Source of the DNA: Ktedonobacterales bacterium
Lineage (GTDB): Bacteria; Chloroflexota; Ktedonobacteria; Ktedonobacterales; Ktedonobacteraceae
DNA length: 64,000 bases
NCBI GenBank assembly: GCA_027451525.1
Contig: DAIDJF010000012.1
Location: 30,222-94,221, forward strand
Reading direction: 5' to 3'
Within the stretch, counting starts at the first letter, position 1; each line of letters opens with the position of its first letter. Below the pieces are notes generated by a model. It was not told where the DNA came from. It searched no databases and worked only from the letters and a program-made list of their open reading frames with translations. Below, piece by piece: positions 49,689 to 57,923 of the stretch. Made by a program: the position numbers and the translations under genes.

Positions 49689-50471
49689 TTACTTATTGCG
49701 CGTGCGACCCAGGTTGCCGGGGATATCTTTATCCAGACCAATATGATTGACGACTACACGTACGCCTGGAAGGCCAAGCATTTCGCGTTCCAGCATGGCG
49801 CGTGTCTCTTTGCTCGTCACATCACCGTACAGATGCAGAATATAGTTTTCCACGAGTACATTGATATTGCGTGTGCCATCCAGCTTGCCTTTGGCGGCTA
49901 GACTGTCCAGGCGAGCCTCCGCTGCCGACTGAATTGCGTCTTCTGCCACGATATAGTTGCGCACATTGGCAATATTCGGGAGCTTGCGTAGTTCGGCCTC
50001 AACCATCTCCCGCTGTGTCTCTAATTCAACCTTGCCATAGAGTGCTAATGTGACCATTTCGCCTTCGACCGCATCAATCTCGACGGTGACGGGATGGACG
50101 CTATAGGCAGTACTGCTGACCGTGACAGTGCGCTCAACCACGGCTTCCGCCATGTCTAGCACATCCTGACTGCTCAGGTTAGGATTGATATTGGTGGTTT
50201 CATCATATTGCGGTGCCATTGGGTCTTCTAGTGCCCACCCCAAGATACCAATGAGAACGAAAGGCGCGGCAATAATCGTGATCCAGGGGTTTGCAGGAAT
50301 AAATAATAACCCGGCAATCGCTACAATAATAGCTACATTAAGTAGAATAGGCCACAGGCTCGGACCTGGCAAATGAATATGGTGCGCGCTTGCCTCGTCA
50401 TCCTCCGACGTTACGGGGAGCACGTCAAGTTCATCTGCTGTCAGATTCGTACTGTGCAGAGAAGTTTCCAT
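49689..50471 (-). CDS. BON-domain membrane protein
   Basis: The 260-residue protein has a cytosolic start, two membrane helices (about 38-56 and 60-80, the second ending in LGWALEDP, like the small subunit IV of actinobacterial cytochrome oxidases) and two BON-like domains (about 120-175 with VTLALYGKVELETQREMVEA, and 190-250 with NVLVENYILHLYGDVTSKET). BON domains bind membranes or phospholipids, as in OsmY. The frame opens at 50528, but METSLHSTN at 50471, with GGAGG about 13 bp upstream, fits well. It converges on ftsZ. Confidence 0.8.
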   Translation of the reverse strand: METSLHSTNLTADELDVLPVTSEDDEASAHHIHLPGPSLWPILLNVAIIVAIAGLLFIPANPWITIIAAPFVLIGILGWALEDPMAPQYDETTNINPNLSSQDVLDMAEAVVERTVTVSSTAYSVHPVTVEIDAVEGEMVTLALYGKVELETQREMVEAELRKLPNIANVRNYIVAEDAIQSAAEARLDSLAAKGKLDGTRNINVLVENYILHLYGDVTSKETRAMLEREMLGLPGVRVVVNHIGLDKDIPGNLGRTRNK

Positions 50472-50716
50472 AAGTTCTCGCTTTCCTCCGGGAATGGTAT
50501 ACGGTCGCTTGGACAGGTATGCTTTCATCTATAGATGTCCTGCATAAAGAATACCAAATATCACGCCATCGTGCAACCTATGCACGACTATACCATCGCT
50601 GGTCATGGTCGATGATGGAGGTCAAAGAGCAATATGTATGTCGGAATTGGTGGCTTCAAGGGGCGATAATGCAGATAAACCAGATAATGCCGGAAAAAAT
50701 GTCGGAACCGGATGGT

Positions 50717-53122
50717 TTATGGCAGCAGGCGCGCGATAGTTTCCAGAAGGAGTTGTTGGGGGCAGGGTTTGGTCAGATAGACATGGACGCCCAATTTCAG
50801 CGCGTGCTGACGATATTTTTCGATAGTACGTGACGTAAGCATGATGATCTTTATCCTGGCTAGTTCGGGATATAGACGCATATTATCAAGCAACTCATAG
50901 CCATTTAAATTTGGCATTTCCATATCTAATACAAAAATATCTGGTGGTAGCTCCAGGAGCAATTCCAGGGCTTCCATGCCGTCACGAGCCTCGCGGATTA
51001 CAAAATCTGTCTGGCTGAGCATTTGGCGCAATGTTTGGCGCATTGAGGCGGAGTCATCGGCAATCAGCAATTGGCGTTGTGTCTGTGTCTGCTGAGCATG
51101 AAATTGGGCACTTTCTTCACGAACATGTATGTTTTGGCGGCGTAGCGTTGTGTGTTGGCGTAATAATTCGGCCAGATCAACGACGAGCAAGATACGGCCC
51201 ATACCATCAATGGCAGCCCCCGTAATGCCGGGCCGTTGTAGATATGGGGTCAGGGGACGCACCATCAGTTCCATTTCTTCGACGACTTCATCGACAGAGA
51301 TGCCAGTGATGCGCACTGTATTGTGCTGTTGTACGAATAGAATAGGTTCAACAGCCGCTGCTTTTTGCGACGATGGCGGTAAGGAGAGCAGTTCACCGAG
51401 GGCATAAATGTGGTGGGGTTCTTCGCTTCCACCATAGCTAATGCGCTGTACTTGCACAAATGGGATGAGCAGATGGTGCGCCCCAACACGCACCTGCAGG
51501 CAACGTACCGCGCTCTGTGAGCGTGGCAGGAGGATATGAAAGCTGACGCCGTTTGTACTGTTGCGCTGCAGGTGAATCGTGCCATGTAAGCGTTGAATGT
51601 TGGTACGCACGAAATCAAGCGCACCGCCCTGAATTTGCATTGAGAAACCCAGTTCGATGGCGACCTCGCTGCCCGCGTGGCGAGCCTGCAGCCAGATGCG
51701 ATAGGGCGTAGTGAGTGTCGCATCGTGATTGGTGATTAGTGTATCGGCAATGCAGATACGTACCAGGTGCAGCAACACTTGTTTGCATTCCTGTAAGACC
51801 TCCTGATCAATCTCCGTTGCTACTCCCTCGACTGAAAAGGCGACCTGTTGCCCCTGACGCGCGGCCTCATGCTCAATCTCGTCTCGTATCACTGGTAGAA
51901 TTGTGCTAAAAGGAGCGGTGCGCAACGCCAGCGCATCGTCACGAACCTCCGCTGCCTGTGCGCTATATGTGCTTGTCAATGTGCGTAGGCGGTCAAACGC
52001 TGTGCGGAGACGGGCCGAGGAGACGGCAATATCCGCTATCGTTTCGTTGAAGGCACGCGACAGGCTATCGCGTTCGGTATAGTGGTCTAGCTCCAAAGGA
52101 TCCCATTCGTCGTTTCCTTTATGTGAGAGTGCGCGATGCGGGTGCAGGCGTGCCCGATGGGGGCGTAACTGGTTGTGGGGCGTTTCGCCGAGGATACGGG
52201 TAATCAGCGAGGAACTGGGTTGGCTATGGAGTTCATACGGTGAACGAGGAGTTGTATAGAGTTGCGCAAACTGACCTTCTAGATGGCGTAACCGTTGCTG
52301 TGCTAATTGCAGGTCTTGGAGGGCCTGTTCAACCTGCGCTTCCGCACTTGCCAGTTGCGTATGCATGCCAACCAGCCCCTCTGTATGCGCAATTACGCGA
52401 TCAACTCGTGCAAGCGTGATGGATAAGCCCGTTGTTGTGCCAGCCTGCATAGGAACTCCGACCTGCTGATCTGCCTGGTCGGTTCTTATAGAGGCGTCCT
52501 GGGGCTGAGCGACCTCATCAGATAAGAACTGAATATCGGCAAGTGGACGAGTCTGGCTGCTCTGAACTTCCGGCATGGGTACGGTTTCTTCCGCGTCAAA
52601 GGCAAGATCATAGAGCATGTTCGCGAATTGCTGGTAACGTTCGTCATCTTCAATACCAGTTGCACGCAAGGTCGTAAGGATATCTTCTAATGCCTGTACG
52701 GCCTCTCGTATGGCGTGAAAGCCGACGAGCGGATAAATCATACCTTCCCCTGTACGTTCGATAATGATCTCGATGCGGTGTGCAATTTCTGCCATAAGAT
52801 GGTACTCTATGGACCCGGCGGTGCCGCGTATCTTATGGGCAGGCCGCCGCAGGGCAGACAGGTGCGTGGAGTGAAGGTGCTCCTCCTGCTCTAGATGATG
52901 CAGGATGCGGTGCATGGTGGTGATATCTTCTCCTATTTCTGCATAGAAGAGGGAGAGAATTTCAGTGTGTACATTCTTTTCCTCCGATTGTTCCGACGTG
53001 AGGCCTGACGAGGCGGGCATCTCTGCTGGATGCTCCCAGTTTTCAAATGCGTCGAAGGCATCGAGAACTGCTAAATCATCTTCTGAAAGGTTGCTGTCAT
53101 CAAGTGGAGGAAGGTCATTCAT
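50717..53122 (-). CDS. CheA-like hybrid protein (Hpt, degenerate kinase, CheW, receiver)
   Basis: The 801-residue multidomain protein has an N-terminal Hpt-like domain (about 50-155, with the phospho-acceptor in RRPAHKIRGTAGSIEY), a long coiled-coil linker with the CheA-type dimerisation helices (about 225-430), an ATPase-shaped domain (about 430-560), a CheW-like domain (about 560-680, LQVRVGAHHLLIPFVQVQRI) and a C-terminal receiver (about 685-800; LLIADDSASMRQTLRQML, FVLDMEMPNLNGYELL, LTSR, LTKPCPQ). The ATPase lacks the canonical CheA N-box (HLVRNAIDHG is replaced by HLVRICIADT) and a clear G-box, so kinase activity is doubtful. It overlaps the CheW gene by 4 bp. The layout is like ChpA/PilL of twitching systems. 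Confidence 0.85.
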   Translation of the reverse strand: MNDLPPLDDSNLSEDDLAVLDAFDAFENWEHPAEMPASSGLTSEQSEEKNVHTEILSLFYAEIGEDITTMHRILHHLEQEEHLHSTHLSALRRPAHKIRGTAGSIEYHLMAEIAHRIEIIIERTGEGMIYPLVGFHAIREAVQALEDILTTLRATGIEDDERYQQFANMLYDLAFDAEETVPMPEVQSSQTRPLADIQFLSDEVAQPQDASIRTDQADQQVGVPMQAGTTTGLSITLARVDRVIAHTEGLVGMHTQLASAEAQVEQALQDLQLAQQRLRHLEGQFAQLYTTPRSPYELHSQPSSSLITRILGETPHNQLRPHRARLHPHRALSHKGNDEWDPLELDHYTERDSLSRAFNETIADIAVSSARLRTAFDRLRTLTSTYSAQAAEVRDDALALRTAPFSTILPVIRDEIEHEAARQGQQVAFSVEGVATEIDQEVLQECKQVLLHLVRICIADTLITNHDATLTTPYRIWLQARHAGSEVAIELGFSMQIQGGALDFVRTNIQRLHGTIHLQRNSTNGVSFHILLPRSQSAVRCLQVRVGAHHLLIPFVQVQRISYGGSEEPHHIYALGELLSLPPSSQKAAAVEPILFVQQHNTVRITGISVDEVVEEMELMVRPLTPYLQRPGITGAAIDGMGRILLVVDLAELLRQHTTLRRQNIHVREESAQFHAQQTQTQRQLLIADDSASMRQTLRQMLSQTDFVIREARDGMEALELLLELPPDIFVLDMEMPNLNGYELLDNMRLYPELARIKIIMLTSRTIEKYRQHALKLGVHVYLTKPCPQQLLLETIARLLP

Positions 53123-53748
53123 AGGGTTGAAATCTCGATTTGCTGTACGATAGCCGTAAAAATATTTTTCATATCGAGTAGCCAGGCCTCAAGATTCTCG
53201 TGCCTATAGATGCTTTGCACTATAGGCAGGTGCTCCGTTGTGATGCCGCTGCTTGCTGAACGTGAGGGGTGCAGATATTGCAAGTCAAGTATGGTGATCG
53301 TCACTGTCGACGTAATGAAGAAGGCGAGATAGGTGTCGTTATGTTGAGCCACAAAGAAAATGGGTGATGCGCCAGCACGTTGTTCTCGTGTCTGTGCCTC
53401 TCCAAAGACATAGTGTGTCAGATCGATTGTGGGAATGGCCATGCCGCGCCATGAGGTCAGGCCAAGCATCCAGGCGGGAGTCATGGGCAAAAACGTATAA
53501 GGTGGGAGTGTATGGCAAATTTCGCATAGGAAGGCCATAGAGAGCAAGCACGGTTGTTTGCCCAGAGTACACAGGAGATACTCATGTGGCCTGTCTGCTA
53601 TTGGCGGTGATGCGCGCACAAGCGCAAGCTGACGCGCGTAGTCCCAAAAGGCACTATCGCTGAGCGTTGCTAGTGAGTCTGGCTGAATGCTTTGTATATC
53701 ATCCAGGTGCGTATGCGTGCTATCGGTAAGACTGCCCTGCTTATCCAC
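53119..53748 (-). CDS. CheW-like scaffold protein
   Basis: The 209-residue protein has a variable N-terminus (1-55) and a CheW domain (about 56-205): HEYLLCTLGKQPCLLSMAFL, PMTPAWMLGLTSWRGMAIPT (the SH3-like region with GxxxxRG) and IDLTHYVFGE. CheW proteins bridge chemoreceptors and CheA. It overlaps the receiver gene before it by 8 bp and the CheA-like gene after it by 4 bp, so the three are made together. No chemoreceptor gene is close by. This resembles the PilI position in the Pil-Chp system. Confidence 0.85.
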   Translation of the reverse strand: MDKQGSLTDSTHTHLDDIQSIQPDSLATLSDSAFWDYARQLALVRASPPIADRPHEYLLCTLGKQPCLLSMAFLCEICHTLPPYTFLPMTPAWMLGLTSWRGMAIPTIDLTHYVFGEAQTREQRAGASPIFFVAQHNDTYLAFFITSTVTITILDLQYLHPSRSASSGITTEHLPIVQSIYRHENLEAWLLDMKNIFTAIVQQIEISTL

Positions 53749-54148
53749 GTATCTGTAACTGATTACTTGTCGGCGTGCCGATATAAGACTCGATTACGGA
53801 GACGATATCTTGTATTTTGAAAGGTTTAGTGATGTAGTCTTTTGCTCCCGCGAGCCGACCTTTGAGCCGATCTATCATTCCATCGCGCCGCGAAAGCATG
53901 ACGATGACTGTGTTGCCAAATTGAGGCTTTGTTTTCAAACGCCGTGCAACTTCATAGCCGTCCATTTTGGGTAGGCCGATATCGAGTAGGACAAGATCAG
54001 GAATGGGGGCTTGAGGGTTTGTTAATGCCCGCATTGCCTCTATACCATCGGGATAGCTTTCGACAGTGAAGCCTTCGCGTCTCAAACTGGTTTCGATAAT
54101 TTTGCGCACTGTCGTCGAATCATCAATGACCATTACAAACTTGCTCAT
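53741..54148 (-). CDS. Single-domain response regulator (PilG/CheY-like)
   Basis: The 135-residue lone receiver protein shows MVIDDSTTVRKIIETSLRRE (acidic pocket), LVLLDIGLPKMDGYEVARRL with the phosphorylatable Asp, MLSRRD with Ser in place of the usual Thr, and YITKPFKIQDIV with the conserved Lys. PilG/PilH proteins share STTVRK. It opens the receiver-CheW-CheA-like operon, with GAGAGGACAGAGAG before the ATG. It is the likely phospho-partner or output of the CheA-like protein's Hpt or receiver domain. Confidence 0.88.
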   Translation of the reverse strand: MSKFVMVIDDSTTVRKIIETSLRREGFTVESYPDGIEAMRALTNPQAPIPDLVLLDIGLPKMDGYEVARRLKTKPQFGNTVIVMLSRRDGMIDRLKGRLAGAKDYITKPFKIQDIVSVIESYIGTPTSNQLQIRG

Positions 54149-54450
54149 CTCTCTGTCCTCTCATCTCTCTACCACACTACCAGCCAAAAACATGCAACTG
54201 CCGCGGACGCGCCAGAAGCGAATGTTGTTAAAATACGATACAGAAAAAACATTGGCTAAATTTTGCTGCTTTGTGTGGAAGGAGCATGTATTCGTTTGAC
54301 AAATCTCTCTTAATATGCACCACCACACATTTCCCGCACGATTGTAGCCAAAAGAGAATACATAACTTCTGAAAGAGATGTTACCATATAAACTTGCTAA
54401 CTTGCAACCCTTTGGCATAAAGAAAACCTTAAGGATTGTAAATTGATGAG
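54149..54450. promoter_or_regulatory. AT-rich intergenic region upstream of the CheY-CheW-CheA operon
   Basis: About 300 bp without a convincing gene. It should hold the promoter of the receiver gene; I see no consensus pair at ideal spacing on the minus strand. A TTGACA on the plus strand (54296-54301) lacks a -10 element and a gene. Confidence 0.3.
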
Positions 54451-55320
54451 TTATTGCATGGGCCACATGCGCAAAAAACGCTCTAGTGAACGTACGCGAT
54501 GCAGTTGTTGCAGATCAACAATGTTGGTATATTTGGGGGAAGGCTGCTGCTGTAGCTCCTGTTGCGCGAGGGTGTGCAGGAGCATACTATCCTCGCTCCA
54601 GGCGACCGCGTGCAGAATCAATTGAATGCGTTCGGCTATATGGGCGTTATCTATACGCGCAAGCCAGAACGCAAAGAGCCGTTTGAGCCAGTGTTGGCGT
54701 TCCTCAGTCGAAAGGAAAGGGGTGAGGGCCAGCGTAGGCGTCAAGACCATGCTGCTGCATGCTTCTGTGAGGAGCATCTCCAGGGCTGACAATGTCTTAT
54801 CGAGTTGCTTATCAAAAATGCTTTGTAAGGCATTCGCAGTGGTTGTCAGGCGCGTATCAATCAGGAGTCCGTAGAGGGCTAATGCTGCTTGGATGTCGTG
54901 CTGCTCTTTACGTGTTTCCGCTTCATCCGCGAGATCGCGCAACTCTTTTTGAAACTCTGCAATCGCTTGTTCTGATGTTAGACGCGCATCGATGTCCGTA
55001 AGACGTTGCCGATAGTCCTCAATGTCCAGTTCTTGTGGAGAGGCAGGTGCGGGTATATCATGGAGCACCTCGTCACCGCTAAAATCCCAATCTTCTGTTA
55101 CCTCGTCGTCAATCGCGCTACTCTCATTGTCATCATGGACAAGCAGTTCTTGTTTCTGTGTGTTATCTTGCGCGGGTGAAAGCAAGTGCGCAACTTCCGA
55201 CTGAAGTGCAGGATGGTGCTTCAGCAATTCTAGCAGTAAGGCCACTAGATGGTCATGATTTTGCTGCTGTAAAAGTTGTGTCAACTCCGCTTCTGTTCCT
55301 GTTCCTGTTTTTTCTTGCAT
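54451..55320 (-). CDS. Unknown, mostly helical acidic protein
   Basis: The 289-residue cytosolic protein is without a recognisable domain. An N-terminal helical part (LTQLLQQQNHDHLVALLLEL, LSPAQ) is followed by an acidic linker (about 70-105, DDNESSAIDDEVTEDWD) and a long helical region that reads like coiled coil or TPR-type repeats (about 110-285). The N-terminal HDHLVALLLELLKHHPALQS is like the start of SWIM-zinc finger partner proteins, but no zinc ligands are present. I chose ATG 55320, with GAGAG 8 bp upstream, over GTG 55335. It lies between the signalling operon and the PhoR-like kinase. Confidence 0.72.
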   Translation of the reverse strand: MQEKTGTGTEAELTQLLQQQNHDHLVALLLELLKHHPALQSEVAHLLSPAQDNTQKQELLVHDDNESSAIDDEVTEDWDFSGDEVLHDIPAPASPQELDIEDYRQRLTDIDARLTSEQAIAEFQKELRDLADEAETRKEQHDIQAALALYGLLIDTRLTTTANALQSIFDKQLDKTLSALEMLLTEACSSMVLTPTLALTPFLSTEERQHWLKRLFAFWLARIDNAHIAERIQLILHAVAWSEDSMLLHTLAQQELQQQPSPKYTNIVDLQQLHRVRSLERFLRMWPMQ

Positions 55321-55376
55321 ACTAGTGTCTCTCACAATTACTAGATCATCATTATGAACATCGTTTTAGCTCATTC

Positions 55377-56501
55377 TCAATATGTGCTTGTATGTGTATT
55401 GTCTGCGCGCACAGCCACGGGTAATGTGAATGCAAAGAGGCTTCCTTGTCCGAGGACGCTTTCTGCGGAGATACGTCCGCCATGCGTTTCCACTACATGG
55501 CGGGCAATCGCCAAACCTAATCCCGTACCCCCGCCGCCAGGCCCAATATAGTCATTCTTTGTGCGTGCGCGATTGATTTTGTAGAAACGCTCAAAAATGC
55601 GTGGAAGTTCGTCTGCATGAATACCTACGCCTGTATCACGTACAAAGAACCGCTGAAGTGATTGATGGGCAAGTGGGTTTGTTCCAATAACAATTATACC
55701 GCCCGATGGCGTAAATTTGATCGCGTTATGCACTAGATTGACAAGCACACGTGTAATCTGCTTGCTGTCGGCGGCGACCAGTGCGTGTCCTTGCTCGATC
55801 TCTGTGCGCAACGTGACGCGATGGCGTTGCGCTAAAGGCAACATGCGTGCCATGACCTCGCGCACTAACTGTTCTGCCTCCAATGGCTCAATGTTCATCA
55901 TCACGTGTCCTGATTCCAGGCTGGATAGTTCCAGTAGCTCGTTTACCAGATCGGTGAGGTATTGCGCCTCGATCTCAATCTTTTCGACGAAGCCCTGGGC
56001 CTTTTCCGGATCTGTATCAATTGCGTCTTCGAGCGTTTCAGCGAGCAGGCGCACAGACGTAAGGGGGGTGCGCAACTCGTGCGAGATGTTGGCGATAAAG
56101 TCGCGTTGCGCGCGCTCGGCACGCCGCACAGCGGCCTGATCCTCGATGGTGATCGCAAAATACTGATAGGTTTGCCCTAGAGATGGAGCCTGAGTAGCGA
56201 GCGGCGAGATAAGAATCTGCCAGGGGATTTCGATATCCTCGCGTACATATTTGCTCTGCTGGGGGAGTGCTGTCTGAATGCATTTTTGTACAAGCTGTAC
56301 AATTGCGCTGTCGTGAATGAAGTGGTCAAAGCTCATATCTGGCGCGAGAGCGGGAAGCCCCTGTTTCATATAGAACGTTTGCGCAGCCTTATTGTAATAG
56401 CAGATAGTGCGTTCTCGATCAACCACCAATGTTGGGATCGGCATCGCATCCAGCAAACTTATAAACAGGAGATGATAGTCGATGTGAAAATATTCGCTCA
56501 T
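55377..56501 (-). CDS. PhoR-like sensor histidine kinase (PAS-HisKA-HATPase)
   Basis: The 374-residue soluble kinase has a PAS-type sensor (about 10-130, AMPIPTLVVDRERTICYYNK), the HisKA dimerisation helix with the phospho-acceptor His in FIANISHELRTPLTSVRLLA, and an HATPase_c domain with the N box LVHNAIKFTPSGG, the G1 box VRDTGVGI, FERFYK and the G2 box GGGGTGLGLAIARHVVETHG. It is membrane-free, unlike PhoR itself. No response regulator gene is adjacent; the lone receivers at 53741 and 3687 are the nearest in the window. Start ATG at 56501, with CTGGAGTTGC as the ribosome site. Confidence 0.93.
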   Translation of the reverse strand: MSEYFHIDYHLLFISLLDAMPIPTLVVDRERTICYYNKAAQTFYMKQGLPALAPDMSFDHFIHDSAIVQLVQKCIQTALPQQSKYVREDIEIPWQILISPLATQAPSLGQTYQYFAITIEDQAAVRRAERAQRDFIANISHELRTPLTSVRLLAETLEDAIDTDPEKAQGFVEKIEIEAQYLTDLVNELLELSSLESGHVMMNIEPLEAEQLVREVMARMLPLAQRHRVTLRTEIEQGHALVAADSKQITRVLVNLVHNAIKFTPSGGIIVIGTNPLAHQSLQRFFVRDTGVGIHADELPRIFERFYKINRARTKNDYIGPGGGGTGLGLAIARHVVETHGGRISAESVLGQGSLFAFTLPVAVRADNTHTSTY

Positions 56502-56590
56502 AGCAACTCCAGGTTTTCCGGCGCGGTTATCTTTCTAAATTGTTCTATGTATTGAGGAAGCAAAAATACAGCAATTACTTTTCACGCAAA

Positions 56591-56616
56591 GAAGGACCAC
56601 CAATAGGTGGCCCTTC
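56591..56616 (-). terminator. Terminator downstream of tRNA-Asn
   Basis: GAAGG-a-CCACC (56591-56601) pairs with GGTGG-c-CCTTC (56606-56616) around AATA. On the minus strand TCTTTG follows. It lies 6 bp behind the tRNA 3' end. Confidence 0.7.
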
Positions 56617-56621
56617 TTGAA

Positions 56622-56696
56622 TGGCTCCTCGAACAGGATTCGAACCTGTAACCCATCGGTTAACAGCCGATTGCTCTACCGTTGAGCTATCGAGGA
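56622..56696 (-). tRNA. tRNA-Asn (anticodon GUU)
   Basis: The minus strand folds as a full cloverleaf: acceptor TCCTCGA/TCGAGGA, D stem GCTC/GAGC, anticodon stem ATCGG/CCGAT with loop CTGTTAA (anticodon GTT), T stem ACAGG/CCTGT with TTCGAAT. The discriminator is G and the CCA end is encoded. It is a substrate type of the Tgt enzyme at 23697. Confidence 0.98.
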
Positions 56697-56798
56697 ATGT
56701 CTGCTCTCAACGCTGTTTAGTATACATGACCAGTGTTTTCTTGTCAATACTTTTTTGTAAATTTCTTGTAACCGAGAAAACGTGTCTCAAGGCCCATA

Positions 56799-57662
56799 TC
56801 ACGTTAACGTTGTCTTGATGGGGCTGGAACGTGCCAGAATGTAGCGTGTGACTGAAGCGTAATATTCAAAGATACCATTGTTGCGCTTACGTTTCAAAAC
56901 GTAGATCGGTACATTCTCACTTAATCCATAGCCATAGGCCTGCACCGTCATCAGGGTATCATCGACGAGGTAAATATTGAAGCGTGGGCAGACATTATAC
57001 ATCAACAGTTGCAGGCGTGTGGCACTCTCTGCATCTTTGTTCTGAATATGCTGTTGGACCCATTGCATTTGCGCGATATTGACGCCTGTCAGGCCGCTGA
57101 TAATGCCCGGCGTGATCTGTTCTTCCCGTTCGCGTTCCCGACAATAATAGCCATGTGGGTCGAGGAAACACAGCGTAAACGTGGTGCGTTGTTCAAGAAG
57201 CGCGCTGATGATCTTATCGTTACTGTAATTTTGCACGATGGCATTCAAACTGATGCCCACACCAAGCACATGTTTTGCATCTTCAAACATGCGTAAATAG
57301 GAGAAGCCACTACTAAATTCCGCGCGGTTGCGGTAAATGTGCCAAATTTCGTCCTGGGCATCAAACACTTGCGGCCATGTCGGGGCGAAGGTTTGTCCAG
57401 AGCTATACCGCTTGCCATTCTCGTTGCTATGTGTGTAATGTGTATGGGCTGCCTGAATCCAGCTATTCATCTCCTCTGTCGTGACCTGCATAAGTTCTGC
57501 CAGATGAGGAATCTGATGTACGCCGGGAATGCGTTCACCGCGTTCCCATGCAGAGACGGTGGCGAATGAATAGGCCCATGCCTTCGCCAACTCACGCTGC
57601 GTCCAGCCTTTTTGTTGGCGGAACGCTTTGAGTTGTTCAGGAAAACTCGCGCTTGTAGTCAT
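56799..57662 (-). CDS. XRE-family regulator with DUF5919-like sensor domain
   Basis: The 287-residue protein starts with an XRE helix-turn-helix (about 8-62: LKAFRQQKGWTQRELAKAWA, SFATVSAWERGERIPGVHQI). The C-terminal half (about 115-280) resembles the DUF5919 type seen in actinobacterial regulators, with FTLCFLDPHGYYCREREREE, a middle helix and RFNIYLVDDTLMTVQAYGYG. The ligand or partner is unknown. The longest frame opens at 57947, but ATG 57662 starts just before the helix-turn-helix, with AAGGATGG upstream. It is divergent from the SUOX gene and might control it. Confidence 0.82.
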   Translation of the reverse strand: MTTSASFPEQLKAFRQQKGWTQRELAKAWAYSFATVSAWERGERIPGVHQIPHLAELMQVTTEEMNSWIQAAHTHYTHSNENGKRYSSGQTFAPTWPQVFDAQDEIWHIYRNRAEFSSGFSYLRMFEDAKHVLGVGISLNAIVQNYSNDKIISALLEQRTTFTLCFLDPHGYYCREREREEQITPGIISGLTGVNIAQMQWVQQHIQNKDAESATRLQLLMYNVCPRFNIYLVDDTLMTVQAYGYGLSENVPIYVLKRKRNNGIFEYYASVTRYILARSSPIKTTLT

Positions 57663-57923
57663 ACCCATCCTTAGAGCTGCGTGTAGATGATATGTAAATA
57701 TGCCAGACAGCAATCCGACGAGCATATGGTACATGTAATGGTACAGCAAAAAGGCTGTTGGGTGCAATATTCTTAGACACATATATGTATTGTTGCTGTT
57801 GACTGGGCGGATATTACCCGTAAAAATACCCTTTGTTCGTCGTGATGATAGAAAAGATAGTGCATAATTTATAAATGTGATGTGTAACGTAATGATAATC
57901 TGCTTGTTCAAAGAGGCTTCAAG
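57663..57923. promoter_or_regulatory. Divergent control region between the XRE regulator and the SUOX-fold gene
   Basis: AT-rich, with TATGGTAC repeated in TATGGTACATGTAATGGTAC (about 57724-57744). A TTGACT (57799-57804) is followed after 16-17 bp by TAAAAAT, a possible promoter for the plus-strand gene. Its spacer holds GGGCGGATATTACCC, a partial palindrome. Confidence 0.35.

Noticed and set aside
50519..50833. 104-residue plus-strand frame opposite the end of the CheA-like gene
   Set aside because: It overlaps the receiver domain antisense and has no domain or ribosome site.
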